From positions 62,001-126,000 of the forward strand of contig NZ_FNRE01000007.1 of NCBI RefSeq assembly GCF_900107705.1: a stretch of DNA of 64,000 nucleotides, written 5' to 3'. Positions 49,773 through 58,746 of the stretch are shown in pieces. The notes beneath the pieces are model-generated. The model was given only the letters and a program-made list of their open reading frames with translations. It was not told the origin of the DNA and did no database searches. The DNA comes from Prevotella sp. tc2-28 (GTDB taxonomy: Bacteria; Bacteroidota; Bacteroidia; Bacteroidales; Bacteroidaceae). The translations under genes and the position numbers were made by a program. How positions within the stretch are numbered: position 1 is the stretch's first letter; each line of letters starts with the position of its first letter.

Positions 49773-52736
49773 TTACTCGACATCCTTTTGTAACTGTTTC
49801 ACTACCCCACTCGGATTTAGCTTGATGTTGTCCAAATCAGGATGATAATTCAGCAGTTTCGGACTCATCACCACAAATTCCAGCAACAGTAAGCCAATCA
49901 TCATGCTCCATAATACATAATGTAACACTGACTCGCCACTGATGGATCGTATTTGATTAGCCACATCATCCAACATACCGAATTTCGACCCCTTAAACTT
50001 GAACGACTTCTGTTTAAACGTATAATATAAAGGTTCTAAGAGTGTTGACTTGATGTCGTCTTCCATTACCTCGTTGATCAGCTGACTGTCTGTCTTCGAG
50101 TCGCCTCGGAAATCAGTCAGATGGCATATCAACATATATACTAATGTAATGACAATGAGAACCGGAATGAACAGCCTGTAATGCGACGTGTTGACATAGG
50201 TAAGAACAAACACAACAAGATAGGACGAGAGATAGCCCAACAGTCCCCATAATGCGGAGAACATGAAACCAAACCCTCGGAAATAGGCTCGCATTCCCAC
50301 AATGACAGCAGACATACCACCTAATGGCAACGAAATCATTAAGAACGAATGATGCAGTACATAATGGCGATTGTCAATACCCAAGAACATGAGCAGAAGA
50401 ACCCAAAGGCCACACAACACATAGAACACGATACGCCAGGTCTTTTCTTTTGCCTTTGCCCGGTGGTAACCTGATCGCACTTCCGTATATTTGTGTGCTG
50501 TCTCCTCCTTGGCATTGACATATCGTTTATAGTATTTCTGGTTTTGATCAATTTCTCCCAGATAGAGCAGCCATAGTTCCAATCTGCGTTCATAGCTATA
50601 ATCTTCGCTGAAATCCTGATTGGGATCCTCATGGAAGAACACAGACAGCCATTGCGACAAAGCTCCCCGTTTCATCTCGCCTATCAATAGCGAGCGCTGA
50701 GCCTGTTTGTCTATGGAATCAATATCTTTCAGTTCCACTCCATTTTCCAGGACATAGGAAGGTGTAACACCTAAAGCGCGACAGAAGCGATAGGCAGCTG
50801 TTCGCAGGTCGTAAGCACCCAGACGATGTTGATTATCCTCACTCTTCAAATCGAAGCAGGAACGTGCCATATTTAGTTGCTCATACCATCCATGCAATTT
50901 GGCGAAATAGGCAAAACGACCATTCGGATTCGCATAATCATCTATCTTTTCTGCAAACTCCTGTTCAGTCAGATGCTGCCAGTCTTTCATCTGCTCACGC
51001 AGTATCTCACCCACCTTGTAAGGGGTGTTTGCGTCAAGCAAATCATAGGCGACATCTCGGTCTATGTTGTACAAGACTTTGTATCCTAAGGAACGAGTAG
51101 GTTGACAACCATTGGTCATAATGCGTAAGGCCTCACAAGCCATCTTGTCTTCATGACTATACATCCACGACAGCAGACGACCATCGCTCAGGCTCATCCA
51201 CTCATCCTCAGAACACTGTTCATGTCCAAACGCATGTACAATATCACTAAGCGAAGAAGAAGAATACTTGGCCAAAAATGGAATTTCCTTGTCAATCTCA
51301 TAGGCGGTCTTCAGAATAGCGATACGGAATTCAATATGACTGTCGGGCGAGAAATAACTGCGAAGTCGGTTGACATCAGCCTTCGAGTGAGACTCTACAT
51401 ACAGGAAGAAGCTGTCGTTAGGATTTCTCAGTATCACCGAATATTCTTCCTGATAGCTCAGGATGGAGATTGCAGCACTATGGATATCGTCACACAAGTT
51501 ACCACGTATATCCTTGTACGGGTAGGTTGGCTCCATGACATAGACAGCAGCCATCAAGCCTGCTTTCTGGTCCACGGGGTAGCGATTGACAACAATGTCC
51601 TTGACTGCTGAACTAAGCTTGACATTACCGCACTGTTCCAACCAATTGGCAATACGCCCATTATACAAATAGTTGATAGCCAGTCGCTCGTTATCCAAAA
51701 GCAGAGGAATCAGCTCGTGAACATTATCGGCTACAAGGTTCTGCTCTGGATCTACGACAAAGCTACGATATTTCAATATCGGCGACGATACATCAACTTT
51801 CACGTTTTCTCCTAAGAACCAGCGCTCCACCTCATCATAGCCCCAACGGCTCTGGGGGTTGACAGCTGTCAATCCCTGGACAATCATCTTCACGCGGTCG
51901 GGTAGTTCGTTGATACGAGGTAAGCGTCCCTCGTTTTTCTTACGCATCATAACGCGTTCATTCTGGCTCAGAGGATTTTCTCCCAGCCAGAGCGTCATCA
52001 GCGTGATACCCAGGGCATAGAAATCAACGGCAGGTGTGATTTCCACCTCGCCGTCTATCACGTCATTATACATCTCCGGAGCTGCATAGACTGGCGTACG
52101 AGCCTGAGTAGTGCGATGAAGACGTTCGTTAGCATCCATCACACTGGAGATTCCGAAGTCACCCAATACGATTTCCTTGTGTTCTTTATCGCGGAAAAAA
52201 TAATTACTTGGCTTGATATCCTTGTGGATAATGTTACAGTTATGACAATAGGCTAACGCGGCAGCAGCCTGAAGGGCTATGCGTCGGAACTGATTAAAGT
52301 CTCCATCCAAGTCGTAGTCTGCTAATGTTCCACCGTTCAGATACTCCATCAGTTCATAATCACGGCTCTTGCCCTCCACATAAGTCTTGCCATAGTCGAC
52401 AATTTTCACCAGCATCTCCATATTGAAGTTCTGGATGATGCGCATAAGCGTCTTCTTGATGGTAAAGTTCGGATAATAAATCTTTAAAACCATCTTGTTG
52501 CCCTCGTCGTCTTCGACTAGATACACTTGTGCCTCACCGGAATTTTCACTAAGGCACTTGATGCCACGATAGGCACGACCCTTCAAGAGAAAATCAATGG
52601 AGACACTCTGTTTTCGGTCTCTGACATTGGGCCTAACAGTAGCACTGGGATTGGTAATAGAAGTCGGAGAAGCATCGACACGTATGGTCGAAGTTATCGA
52701 AACTTGATTATCTGGTTTTCTTATGGTCTCGTCCAT
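49773..52736 (-). CDS. Membrane Ser/Thr protein kinase
   Basis: 987 residues. The Ser/Thr-rich N-terminal 45 precede the kinase domain (about 50-310). The Gly-rich loop is atypical (SENSGEAQVYLV), with the ATP Lys85 (VLKIYY), the catalytic loop HKDIKPSN (Asp173, Asn178), DFG 193-195 and APE 219-221. A long helical region follows, then five hydrophobic segments in the last ~230 residues (WRIVFYVLCGLWVLLLMFL, FLMISLPLGGMSAVIVGM and others). It probably senses at the inner membrane with the kinase in the cytosol. Gap of 2 bases to the AAA+ gene. Confidence 0.93.
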   Translation of the reverse strand: MDETIRKPDNQVSITSTIRVDASPTSITNPSATVRPNVRDRKQSVSIDFLLKGRAYRGIKCLSENSGEAQVYLVEDDEGNKMVLKIYYPNFTIKKTLMRIIQNFNMEMLVKIVDYGKTYVEGKSRDYELMEYLNGGTLADYDLDGDFNQFRRIALQAAAALAYCHNCNIIHKDIKPSNYFFRDKEHKEIVLGDFGISSVMDANERLHRTTQARTPVYAAPEMYNDVIDGEVEITPAVDFYALGITLMTLWLGENPLSQNERVMMRKKNEGRLPRINELPDRVKMIVQGLTAVNPQSRWGYDEVERWFLGENVKVDVSSPILKYRSFVVDPEQNLVADNVHELIPLLLDNERLAINYLYNGRIANWLEQCGNVKLSSAVKDIVVNRYPVDQKAGLMAAVYVMEPTYPYKDIRGNLCDDIHSAAISILSYQEEYSVILRNPNDSFFLYVESHSKADVNRLRSYFSPDSHIEFRIAILKTAYEIDKEIPFLAKYSSSSLSDIVHAFGHEQCSEDEWMSLSDGRLLSWMYSHEDKMACEALRIMTNGCQPTRSLGYKVLYNIDRDVAYDLLDANTPYKVGEILREQMKDWQHLTEQEFAEKIDDYANPNGRFAYFAKLHGWYEQLNMARSCFDLKSEDNQHRLGAYDLRTAAYRFCRALGVTPSYVLENGVELKDIDSIDKQAQRSLLIGEMKRGALSQWLSVFFHEDPNQDFSEDYSYERRLELWLLYLGEIDQNQKYYKRYVNAKEETAHKYTEVRSGYHRAKAKEKTWRIVFYVLCGLWVLLLMFLGIDNRHYVLHHSFLMISLPLGGMSAVIVGMRAYFRGFGFMFSALWGLLGYLSSYLVVFVLTYVNTSHYRLFIPVLIVITLVYMLICHLTDFRGDSKTDSQLINEVMEDDIKSTLLEPLYYTFKQKSFKFKGSKFGMLDDVANQIRSISGESVLHYVLWSMMIGLLLLEFVVMSPKLLNYHPDLDNIKLNPSGVVKQLQKDVE

Positions 52737-52744
52737 TTTTGCTT

Positions 52745-53686
52745 TTACTTGTCGTCTTTAATTTCTTCTGTGCTATTTTTCCCCAACACAACCCATTTGC
52801 CTCCCATATGTGGCTTGGCGCAACCACAGGGACTGCTGTGCATAGCATGCTTGTAGTTGCACACCCATGCCAGCCTGACTCCAACAGGTTTGGAGGCCAT
52901 TGCATAATTACGGGCTTTTACGGGTGATGTCATTGGCGATACTGCCAACTTATCGAGTATAGATGACAGCATCTTTATTTTGATTTTCTTCTGCTCTTCC
53001 AACTCCTCCTTGGTCATGCGTTTCGATTCAACCTTGGGGATAACCGGATTTTCCACGCCCTCGTCCTTGGCTAACAATGTCAGCACTCGTTCACGAAGCT
53101 TAATGTTCATCTGTTCTCTGACGACGTCCCGTTCCGAGTTGTAAGGCAAGGCATTTTCCAGTCTCGAATAGTCTTGTACGATTTCCAGCAATTCCTGATA
53201 ATCCGGGCTCTTCTGCATTTCCTTCATCATCTGGCGAGCCTCTTCAGTCAGAGCGGTTCCACATTTCTTGCAGAAAGCGAACTCATTCAAGGTATGACAT
53301 GTTGGGCAGACCATTCCACCCCGAGGGCTTCCACATTCCGGACAGTAGGCCTCGTTTCCTGTCAGGTGTGCCCCACAGAAAGAGCAAACGTCTTTTTTGA
53401 TATAGCGATGACATACCTCACAGAAATCAGCATCAGGATCCATCTCTGCTCCACAGTGGGGGCACGTTGTTTTACTTATGGGTTGTCCGCATTGGGCACA
53501 AAACATTGCCTCAGGAGCATTAATGGCACCACAGAAAGGACAGCATTTCCCTTCCGCCTGAGCTTGCTGCATGGCCTGCGCCATCAGTACCGGCTCTTGC
53601 TCTGGCTGTTCTTCCCGTTTCAATACTTGCTGGGGTCGAACAGTCCTCTGGGTTTGTTCGTTATTTAGTTGATTATCAGTCATCAT
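52745..53686 (-). CDS. Four-zinc-ribbon protein leading the kinase operon
   Basis: 313 residues; start at 53686 (MMTDN) or one codon later, set by the promoter at 53714-53721. An acidic Gln-rich N-terminus, then four CxxC pairs (CPFCGAINAPEAMFCAQCG, CPHCGAEMDPDADFCEVC, CSFCGAHLTGNEAYCPECG, CPTCHTLNEFAFCKKCG), then a coiled helical region (EEARQMMKEMQKSPDYQELLEIVQDYSRLEN). Shares ribbon type with the FHA and AAA+ proteins, so it could be a scaffold. Function unknown. Confidence 0.85.
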   Translation of the reverse strand: MMTDNQLNNEQTQRTVRPQQVLKREEQPEQEPVLMAQAMQQAQAEGKCCPFCGAINAPEAMFCAQCGQPISKTTCPHCGAEMDPDADFCEVCHRYIKKDVCSFCGAHLTGNEAYCPECGSPRGGMVCPTCHTLNEFAFCKKCGTALTEEARQMMKEMQKSPDYQELLEIVQDYSRLENALPYNSERDVVREQMNIKLRERVLTLLAKDEGVENPVIPKVESKRMTKEELEEQKKIKIKMLSSILDKLAVSPMTSPVKARNYAMASKPVGVRLAWVCNYKHAMHSSPCGCAKPHMGGKWVVLGKNSTEEIKDDK

Positions 53687-53713
53687 CGAAAGTAGTAATT
53701 TAACAAATTGATG

Positions 53714-53721
53714 CAAAGATA
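53714..53721 (-). promoter_or_regulatory. Promoter of the kinase-AAA+ operon
   Basis: TATCTTTG on the minus strand, putting transcription start near 53708. With the terminator at 53744-53775 just upstream, this unit is isolated from pepO. Confidence 0.75.
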
Positions 53722-53743
53722 GTGATTTTTTTATAAACACCAT

Positions 53744-53775
53744 AAAAAACCGCCGTAAATTTACATTTACGACGG
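53744..53775 (-). terminator. Terminator of the pepO operon
   Basis: On the minus strand CCGTCGTAAA and TTTACGGCGG pair (10 bp, one wobble), then six T (plus A 53744-53749). Confidence 0.8.
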
Positions 53776-53801
53776 CATTTTTGTGTTTTTAGCACAATTT
53801 C

Positions 53802-55835
53802 CTACCACAATGGTAAGCGTTCTGACTTGGGAATGAACATTTTGTCACCTTCTTTCACACCAAAGGCATCATACCACATATCAATATGCGGAAGGGCTCC
53901 ATTCACACGGTAACGTCCCAGTGAGTGAGGATCACTCTTCGTACGATTACGAATCTCTGCCTCCGTAATGTTACCTGCCCATACACCTGCATAGGCCAGG
54001 AAGAAGCGTTGGTCGGCTGTCAGTCCATCTATCACAGGCAACGGATTACGTTTGGTGGCATTCTTGTAAGCCGTGAATGCAACTTGCAAACCACCATGGT
54101 CTGCCAAGTTCTCACCGAGTGTCAGTCGACCGTTGGCATTGAGGTCTGGAAGCACTTGAATCTTAGAGAAGAAATCGGCATATTTGTCCGTTCGTTGTGT
54201 AAAGTTCTTTCCGTCTGCATCTGTCCACCAGTCATGCATATTACCATCCTTGTCATAGCGACGTCCCTGGTCATCAAATCCGTGAGTCATTTCATGTCCG
54301 ATTACGACACCGATAGCACCATAATTGAAGGCATCGTCAGCAGTCGGGTCAAAGAATGGAACTTGCAGGATACCAGCGGGGAAACAAATCTCATTTGTTG
54401 TCGGATTATAGTATGCATTGACCGTTTGTGGAGTCATATGCCAGTCATCTCGGTCAACAGGTTTTCCAGCTGTGTGATTGATTCGCCAAGCAGTCCAGAA
54501 ACGACGACATTCCTTAATATTCTCATAGTAAGATTTTTTCGCATCGATTTTCAGGTTTGACATATCTATCCAACGGTCAGGATATCCAATCTTGACATAG
54601 AAGGTATTGAGTTTCAACAACGCATTCACCTTGGTTGAATCGTCCATCCAATCCTGAGCAGCGATACGCTCTCCAAGAGCAATGCGCAGATTTTCCACCA
54701 AGGTCTTCATGCGCTCCTTGGAAGAGGCAGGGAAGTATTTCTTCACATAGATTCGTCCCAAGGCTTCACCCATCATGCTCTGCACCTGATTAGTAGAGCG
54801 TCGCCATAGCGGATGGTCTTGTTGACGACCGGAGAACACTTTGCCATAGAATTCAAAATCCTCCGCGCGGACGGCATCATTCAGATAGCCCGTCGAAGAA
54901 CCGATAATGCCCCACTCCATCACGTCACGATATTCTGCAGCTGTCATCTCTGCGAAAATCTTGTCGGCAGCTGCCATAAACGAAGGCTGACCTACAACCA
55001 TCTCCTGGATATAGCGGGTCTGAATACCTTTGGCATTCATCTGCTTCTCCAGCTGGAAGTGAGGATAGTTCGCCTCAAACTCTTTCAGCGTCATCTTGTT
55101 GTAGTTGGCAATAGGATCACGCAGTTCGGTACGTGATTTCGACACCTTGGCAAGCGCCGTCTCCACCTTCATGATGTTCTTCATTTTCTTCTCAGCAGCA
55201 CCTTTCTTGAAACCGAAGAGTTGGAACATCTTCACGATATGCATCTTGTAGGCTTCACGGATTTTCTTGGTGGCAGCATCATTCTCCAGATAGTAGTCCT
55301 TTTGTCCGAGTGTCAGACCACTCTGGTTGATGTTCAGGATGTTCTCTGCGGCATTTTTCTCGTCGGCACCAATGTAGGCACTGAAGAACTCCGATTCGCC
55401 CTCGGGCATCATTGACAGCTGGATTTTGAAAATCAGATCCTTGGTCTTGGCAGCCTCCAGAGCACGAATCTCACCCATTACGGGTGTCAGTCCCTCTTTC
55501 TCTCTACGAACGGAGTCCATAGCCAGTTTATAGAGGTCGCTCAATTGTTGTTCCACACTTCCTTGGGGATAACTGTTTTCCAGCAGTTCCTTCAGGATAC
55601 CATTAATACGTTTGTTATTGTCTTCAGCTAAGCGGTCGAAGCTTCCGAAACGAGAATAGGCTGCAGGTAGCGGATTAGCTTTCATCCACCCACCACAGGC
55701 ATACTCGTAGAAGTCATCAGCTGGTCTCACACTGGTGTTCAGGTCATTCATATTGATACCTGAGCGAAGTTGTGCAGAAGACGTTAACGTCATTGTTGCT
55801 AATGCCATAGCAGTCAGTAATTTTTTCATTGTCAT
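53802..55835 (-). CDS. pepO: M13 family zinc metallopeptidase (PepO/neprilysin type)
   Basis: 677 residues; start 55835 or the ATG two codons later. Signal peptide (KKLLTAMALATMTLTSSAQ). Zinc site HEMTHGFDDQG plus ENLADHGG downstream, and the C-terminal substrate-binding region (VNGALPHIDMWYDAFGVKEGDKMF). Family enzymes cut small peptides in the periplasm. Ten bases after the ABC-F gene, last in the thioesterase operon. Confidence 0.95.
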   Translation of the reverse strand: MTMKKLLTAMALATMTLTSSAQLRSGINMNDLNTSVRPADDFYEYACGGWMKANPLPAAYSRFGSFDRLAEDNNKRINGILKELLENSYPQGSVEQQLSDLYKLAMDSVRREKEGLTPVMGEIRALEAAKTKDLIFKIQLSMMPEGESEFFSAYIGADEKNAAENILNINQSGLTLGQKDYYLENDAATKKIREAYKMHIVKMFQLFGFKKGAAEKKMKNIMKVETALAKVSKSRTELRDPIANYNKMTLKEFEANYPHFQLEKQMNAKGIQTRYIQEMVVGQPSFMAAADKIFAEMTAAEYRDVMEWGIIGSSTGYLNDAVRAEDFEFYGKVFSGRQQDHPLWRRSTNQVQSMMGEALGRIYVKKYFPASSKERMKTLVENLRIALGERIAAQDWMDDSTKVNALLKLNTFYVKIGYPDRWIDMSNLKIDAKKSYYENIKECRRFWTAWRINHTAGKPVDRDDWHMTPQTVNAYYNPTTNEICFPAGILQVPFFDPTADDAFNYGAIGVVIGHEMTHGFDDQGRRYDKDGNMHDWWTDADGKNFTQRTDKYADFFSKIQVLPDLNANGRLTLGENLADHGGLQVAFTAYKNATKRNPLPVIDGLTADQRFFLAYAGVWAGNITEAEIRNRTKSDPHSLGRYRVNGALPHIDMWYDAFGVKEGDKMFIPKSERLPLW

Positions 55836-55844
55836 TTTGTTTTT

Positions 55845-57821
55845 TTATATATTAGAAGATAGTCTTTCCATTTCTTCGGAGCATTGTTCCCAGCGCTCTA
55901 CTTCCTCGTCAAGCGCCCGCTTGATGGAGGTATATTCCGTGACCAGTTCCATATTCGAGGCATTCTCTGGATTCATCAGCAGGTTGTCCAACTCTTTCAG
56001 TCGGCTCTCCATATCGTTTATTTTGCGTTCAGACTGTTCTACGGCCTTCTCTGCCTTCCGCAATTGTTTCTGACGTTCCTTGCGTTCGGCATAACTTGCA
56101 TTTCTTGCTGACGAATTGTTGTCTGCCGTGAGTCCGTCGGGAGCGGACTTCTTGTCCGTCGGGAGCGGACTGGCAGTCCGTCCCGTACGGACTGGATTTT
56201 CCAATTCGCTCAGTTCTCTTATCTCCTTCGTCTGTAGGAAGTCGTAAATACCTCCCAAATGCTCTTTCACCTTACCGCCTCCAAACTCATAGACCTTCGT
56301 AACCAATCCGTCGAGGAACTCACGGTCGTGACTCACGACGATGGCTGTTCCGTCAAAGGCACGAATAGCCTCTTTCAGCACATCCTTAGATGCCATATCC
56401 AGATGGTTGGTAGGTTCATCAAGTATCAACAGGTTTACTGGTTCAAGCAACAAACGTATCATCGCCAGGCGACTACGTTCACCCCCACTGAGAACCTTCA
56501 CCTTTTTATCGGAGGCCTCGCCACCAAACATAAAGGCGCCCAGTATATCGTTGATACGCAGGCGGATATCACCCTTGGCAACACGATCGATCGTTTCGAA
56601 TACCGTCAGGTTCTCATCCAATAATTGGGCCTGATTCTGGGCAAAATAGCCTATCTGTACATTATGGCCTACTTTCAATTGTCCATCAAATGGGATCTCA
56701 CCCATAATACATTTCACCAGCGTGGATTTTCCCTCACCATTCTTTCCGACAAAAGCAACCTTCTCACCTCGTTTTATAGTGAGGTTCACGTGATCGAACA
56801 CTACCCTATGGTAGGCCTTGCGTACCTCGTCGCAGATAACGGGATAGTCGCCACTACGCAAACATGGTGGGAACTTCAGGTGCATGGCAGAGTTATCCAC
56901 CTCATCAATCTCAATAGGTACTATTTTTTCCAGCTGTTTGATTTTCTGCTGAACCTGTACTGCCTTAGTTGCCTGATAGCGGAAACGCTCTATAAACTGG
57001 CGCATCTCGGCTATCTCCTTTTGCTGGTTCTCATAGGCACGCAGCTGTTGTTCACGACGCTCCTTACGCAACGTCACATATTCATCATACCTTACTTTAT
57101 AATCTACGATACGTCCACAGGATATCTCCAGTGTACGGTTGGAAACGTGATTGATGAAGGCACGATCGTGACTGACCAATACGACTGCTTTTGCTGACTG
57201 GGCAAGGAACTGCTCCAACCATTGTATAGACTCTATATCCAGGTGGTTTGTAGGTTCATCCAGCAATAGCACATCAGGCTTCTGCAACAGAATCTTGGCT
57301 AACTCAATACGCATACGCCAACCGCCGCTGAACTCACTTGTCGGCCTGTCGAAGTCTGACCGTTCAAAACCTAATCCTACAAGTGTGCGTTCCATCTCAG
57401 CCTCGTTATTCTCAGCTCCCATCATCATGTATCGCTCATGCTCCTGGGTAAACTTTTCCACCAATGTCATGTACTCGGCACTCTCGTAGTCGGTGCGTTC
57501 CGACAACTGCTGGTTCATCCGGTCCAGGCGCTCCTTCATCTTGGTGACATCAGCAAAGGCCTTGCGAGCCTCTTCTCTGACGGTGGTGTTGTCCTGCAGT
57601 ATCATAACCTGAGGCAGATAACCGATCGTTGTATCATTAGGTATGCTGACTACCCCACTCGTTGGCTGTTGTTGTCCACACAGGATTTTCAGCAACGTCG
57701 ATTTTCCTGCACCGTTTTTTCCTACCAAGGCTATACGATCGCGATCGTTGACCACGAAACTAGCATCGGCAAACAGCGGTTTGACACCAAACTCCACACG
57801 TAAGGATTCTACTGAAATCAT
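55845..57821 (-). CDS. ABC-F ribosome-associated ATPase, with an inserted repeat segment
   Basis: 658 residues from ATG 57821; an upstream frame to 57959 overlaps the thioesterase gene and is rejected. Two ABC domains with no membrane part: GKNGAGKSTLLK with EFSGGWRMR and LLLDEPTNHLD, then GKNGEGKSTLVK with LSGGERSRLA and LILDEPTNHLD. The linker and C-terminal coiled coil are basic. ABC-F proteins act on ribosomes as translation factors, some giving antibiotic resistance. Between the second domain and the coiled coil, an extra segment (PVRTGRTASPLPTDKKSAPDG) comes from the palindromic repeat at 56126-56196. Confidence 0.94.
   Translation of the reverse strand: MISVESLRVEFGVKPLFADASFVVNDRDRIALVGKNGAGKSTLLKILCGQQQPTSGVVSIPNDTTIGYLPQVMILQDNTTVREEARKAFADVTKMKERLDRMNQQLSERTDYESAEYMTLVEKFTQEHERYMMMGAENNEAEMERTLVGLGFERSDFDRPTSEFSGGWRMRIELAKILLQKPDVLLLDEPTNHLDIESIQWLEQFLAQSAKAVVLVSHDRAFINHVSNRTLEISCGRIVDYKVRYDEYVTLRKERREQQLRAYENQQKEIAEMRQFIERFRYQATKAVQVQQKIKQLEKIVPIEIDEVDNSAMHLKFPPCLRSGDYPVICDEVRKAYHRVVFDHVNLTIKRGEKVAFVGKNGEGKSTLVKCIMGEIPFDGQLKVGHNVQIGYFAQNQAQLLDENLTVFETIDRVAKGDIRLRINDILGAFMFGGEASDKKVKVLSGGERSRLAMIRLLLEPVNLLILDEPTNHLDMASKDVLKEAIRAFDGTAIVVSHDREFLDGLVTKVYEFGGGKVKEHLGGIYDFLQTKEIRELSELENPVRTGRTASPLPTDKKSAPDGLTADNNSSARNASYAERKERQKQLRKAEKAVEQSERKINDMESRLKELDNLLMNPENASNMELVTEYTSIKRALDEEVERWEQCSEEMERLSSNI
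56126..56196. repeat. GC-rich short palindromic element inside the ABC-F gene
   Basis: Repeats of GTCCGTCGGGAGCGGAC in about 70 bases, with internal inverted repeats; shares the 17-base core CGGACTGGCAGTCCGTC with 6040-6056 exactly. In the minus frame it encodes PVRTGRTASPLPTD, matching PVRTGRTERPKPTD in the truncated hydrolase. Its length keeps the ABC-F reading frame. Confidence 0.7.
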
Positions 57822-57828
57822 AATACCA

Positions 57829-58569
57829 TTATTTGAAGACAACCTTACTGCGACAACACTCTGTGCCATCAGTACGCACAATACGCACACAATACGCCTG
57901 CTCGTCAGTCTGTTCACGGTAGAACGACAACTGATCGCCTGCATGAGCCTCAGCCACATAGGCTATTTCAAATCGCTTCACCTGATGCTCACGATACCAG
58001 TCCAAAGGCCAAAGGTCAAGCACATGCTCAATATACTTCACCGAGTTGATGTGTCCGTTAATGTCCACATCATTATAATAGGTATCTATGGTATGAACTA
58101 GTTCTGCTTCGTCGCTCATCTTCACACGACCTCCTTTATCTATTGGACACTCCTTGTCATTGACTATCCAGTTGTTGATAGCACCATTGTCAATGCTGAA
58201 AATATCTGTAGGCTGACGGCTCTCTGTATCAATCATAGCCCAGATAGAACGGCCAAAACCATACTGGTGTCCATCCTCACCCACTACGGCGAAGTTACGC
58301 GAGGTAAAAAAGCGCATCGCACTCTCCACCCAGGTTTCTACGTTGAATTTCGTATATTGCATGGGCATCTCATCCATCTCAATAGCCAGACGAGACAACA
58401 CCCACGAGCGCTGAATCGTCATGAGATACTTCATGCCAAATCCGCGGTCAGAAGAGTGAAAGTCTGCAGCATTTAACAGGTGATTACCCAGATGTCCCAT
58501 GAACAACCGTCCACTGAAGTCACAATGGAACGGTTCTGCCAAAAAGGTATATTTCCCTATTTTTTCCAT
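57829..58569 (-). CDS. Acyl-ACP thioesterase
   Basis: 246 residues, double hotdog fold as in FatA-like enzymes. Start region KIGKYTFLAEPFHCDFSGRLFMGHLGNHLLNAADFHS, then TVESAMRFFTSRNFAVVGED-type (seen WVESAMRFFTSRNFAVVGEDG), DVDINGHINSVKYIEHVLDLWP (Asp/Asn-His catalytic region). It releases free fatty acid from ACP in the cytosol. Promoter TACCTTTG (plus 58600-58607, minus strand). First gene of thioesterase-ABC-F-pepO, 7 bases from the ABC-F start. Confidence 0.9.
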   Translation of the reverse strand: MEKIGKYTFLAEPFHCDFSGRLFMGHLGNHLLNAADFHSSDRGFGMKYLMTIQRSWVLSRLAIEMDEMPMQYTKFNVETWVESAMRFFTSRNFAVVGEDGHQYGFGRSIWAMIDTESRQPTDIFSIDNGAINNWIVNDKECPIDKGGRVKMSDEAELVHTIDTYYNDVDINGHINSVKYIEHVLDLWPLDWYREHQVKRFEIAYVAEAHAGDQLSFYREQTDEQAYCVRIVRTDGTECCRSKVVFK

Positions 58570-58599
58570 CGGTTATAGTCATTATTGTCTTTCTGCATG

Positions 58600-58607
58600 C
58601 AAAGGTA
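58600..58607 (-). promoter_or_regulatory. Promoter of the thioesterase-ABC-F-pepO operon
   Basis: TACCTTTG on the minus strand; transcription would begin near 58594 and give a leader of about 25 bases. Confidence 0.7.
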
Positions 58608-58695
58608 CAACGGAATCCTATGAGAACCAAACTTTTTCTTTGTTAAATAATGTTATTTTAATGTCCGTAATTAAACATATTTTCTTCTTTTTTTC

Positions 58696-58703
58696 TAATT
58701 TTG
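58696..58703 (+). promoter_or_regulatory. Promoter of the LruC-domain gene
   Basis: TAATTTTG on the plus strand, leaving a leader of about 40 bases to the ATG at 58747. Confidence 0.65.
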
Positions 58704-58746
58704 CACCCGATAAACCATACAACCATAACCAAATAGTATTATTAAA

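Noticed and set aside
45128..53686. Type VI secretion or TerY-P tellurite cluster
   Set aside because: No Tss, Hcp, VgrG, TerD or von Willebrand A domain in the flanks; only the signalling parts are shared.
57822..57959. Longer N-terminus for the ABC-F protein
   Set aside because: Overlaps the thioesterase gene and its extra residues have no ABC-F similarity; ATG 57821 matches the family start.
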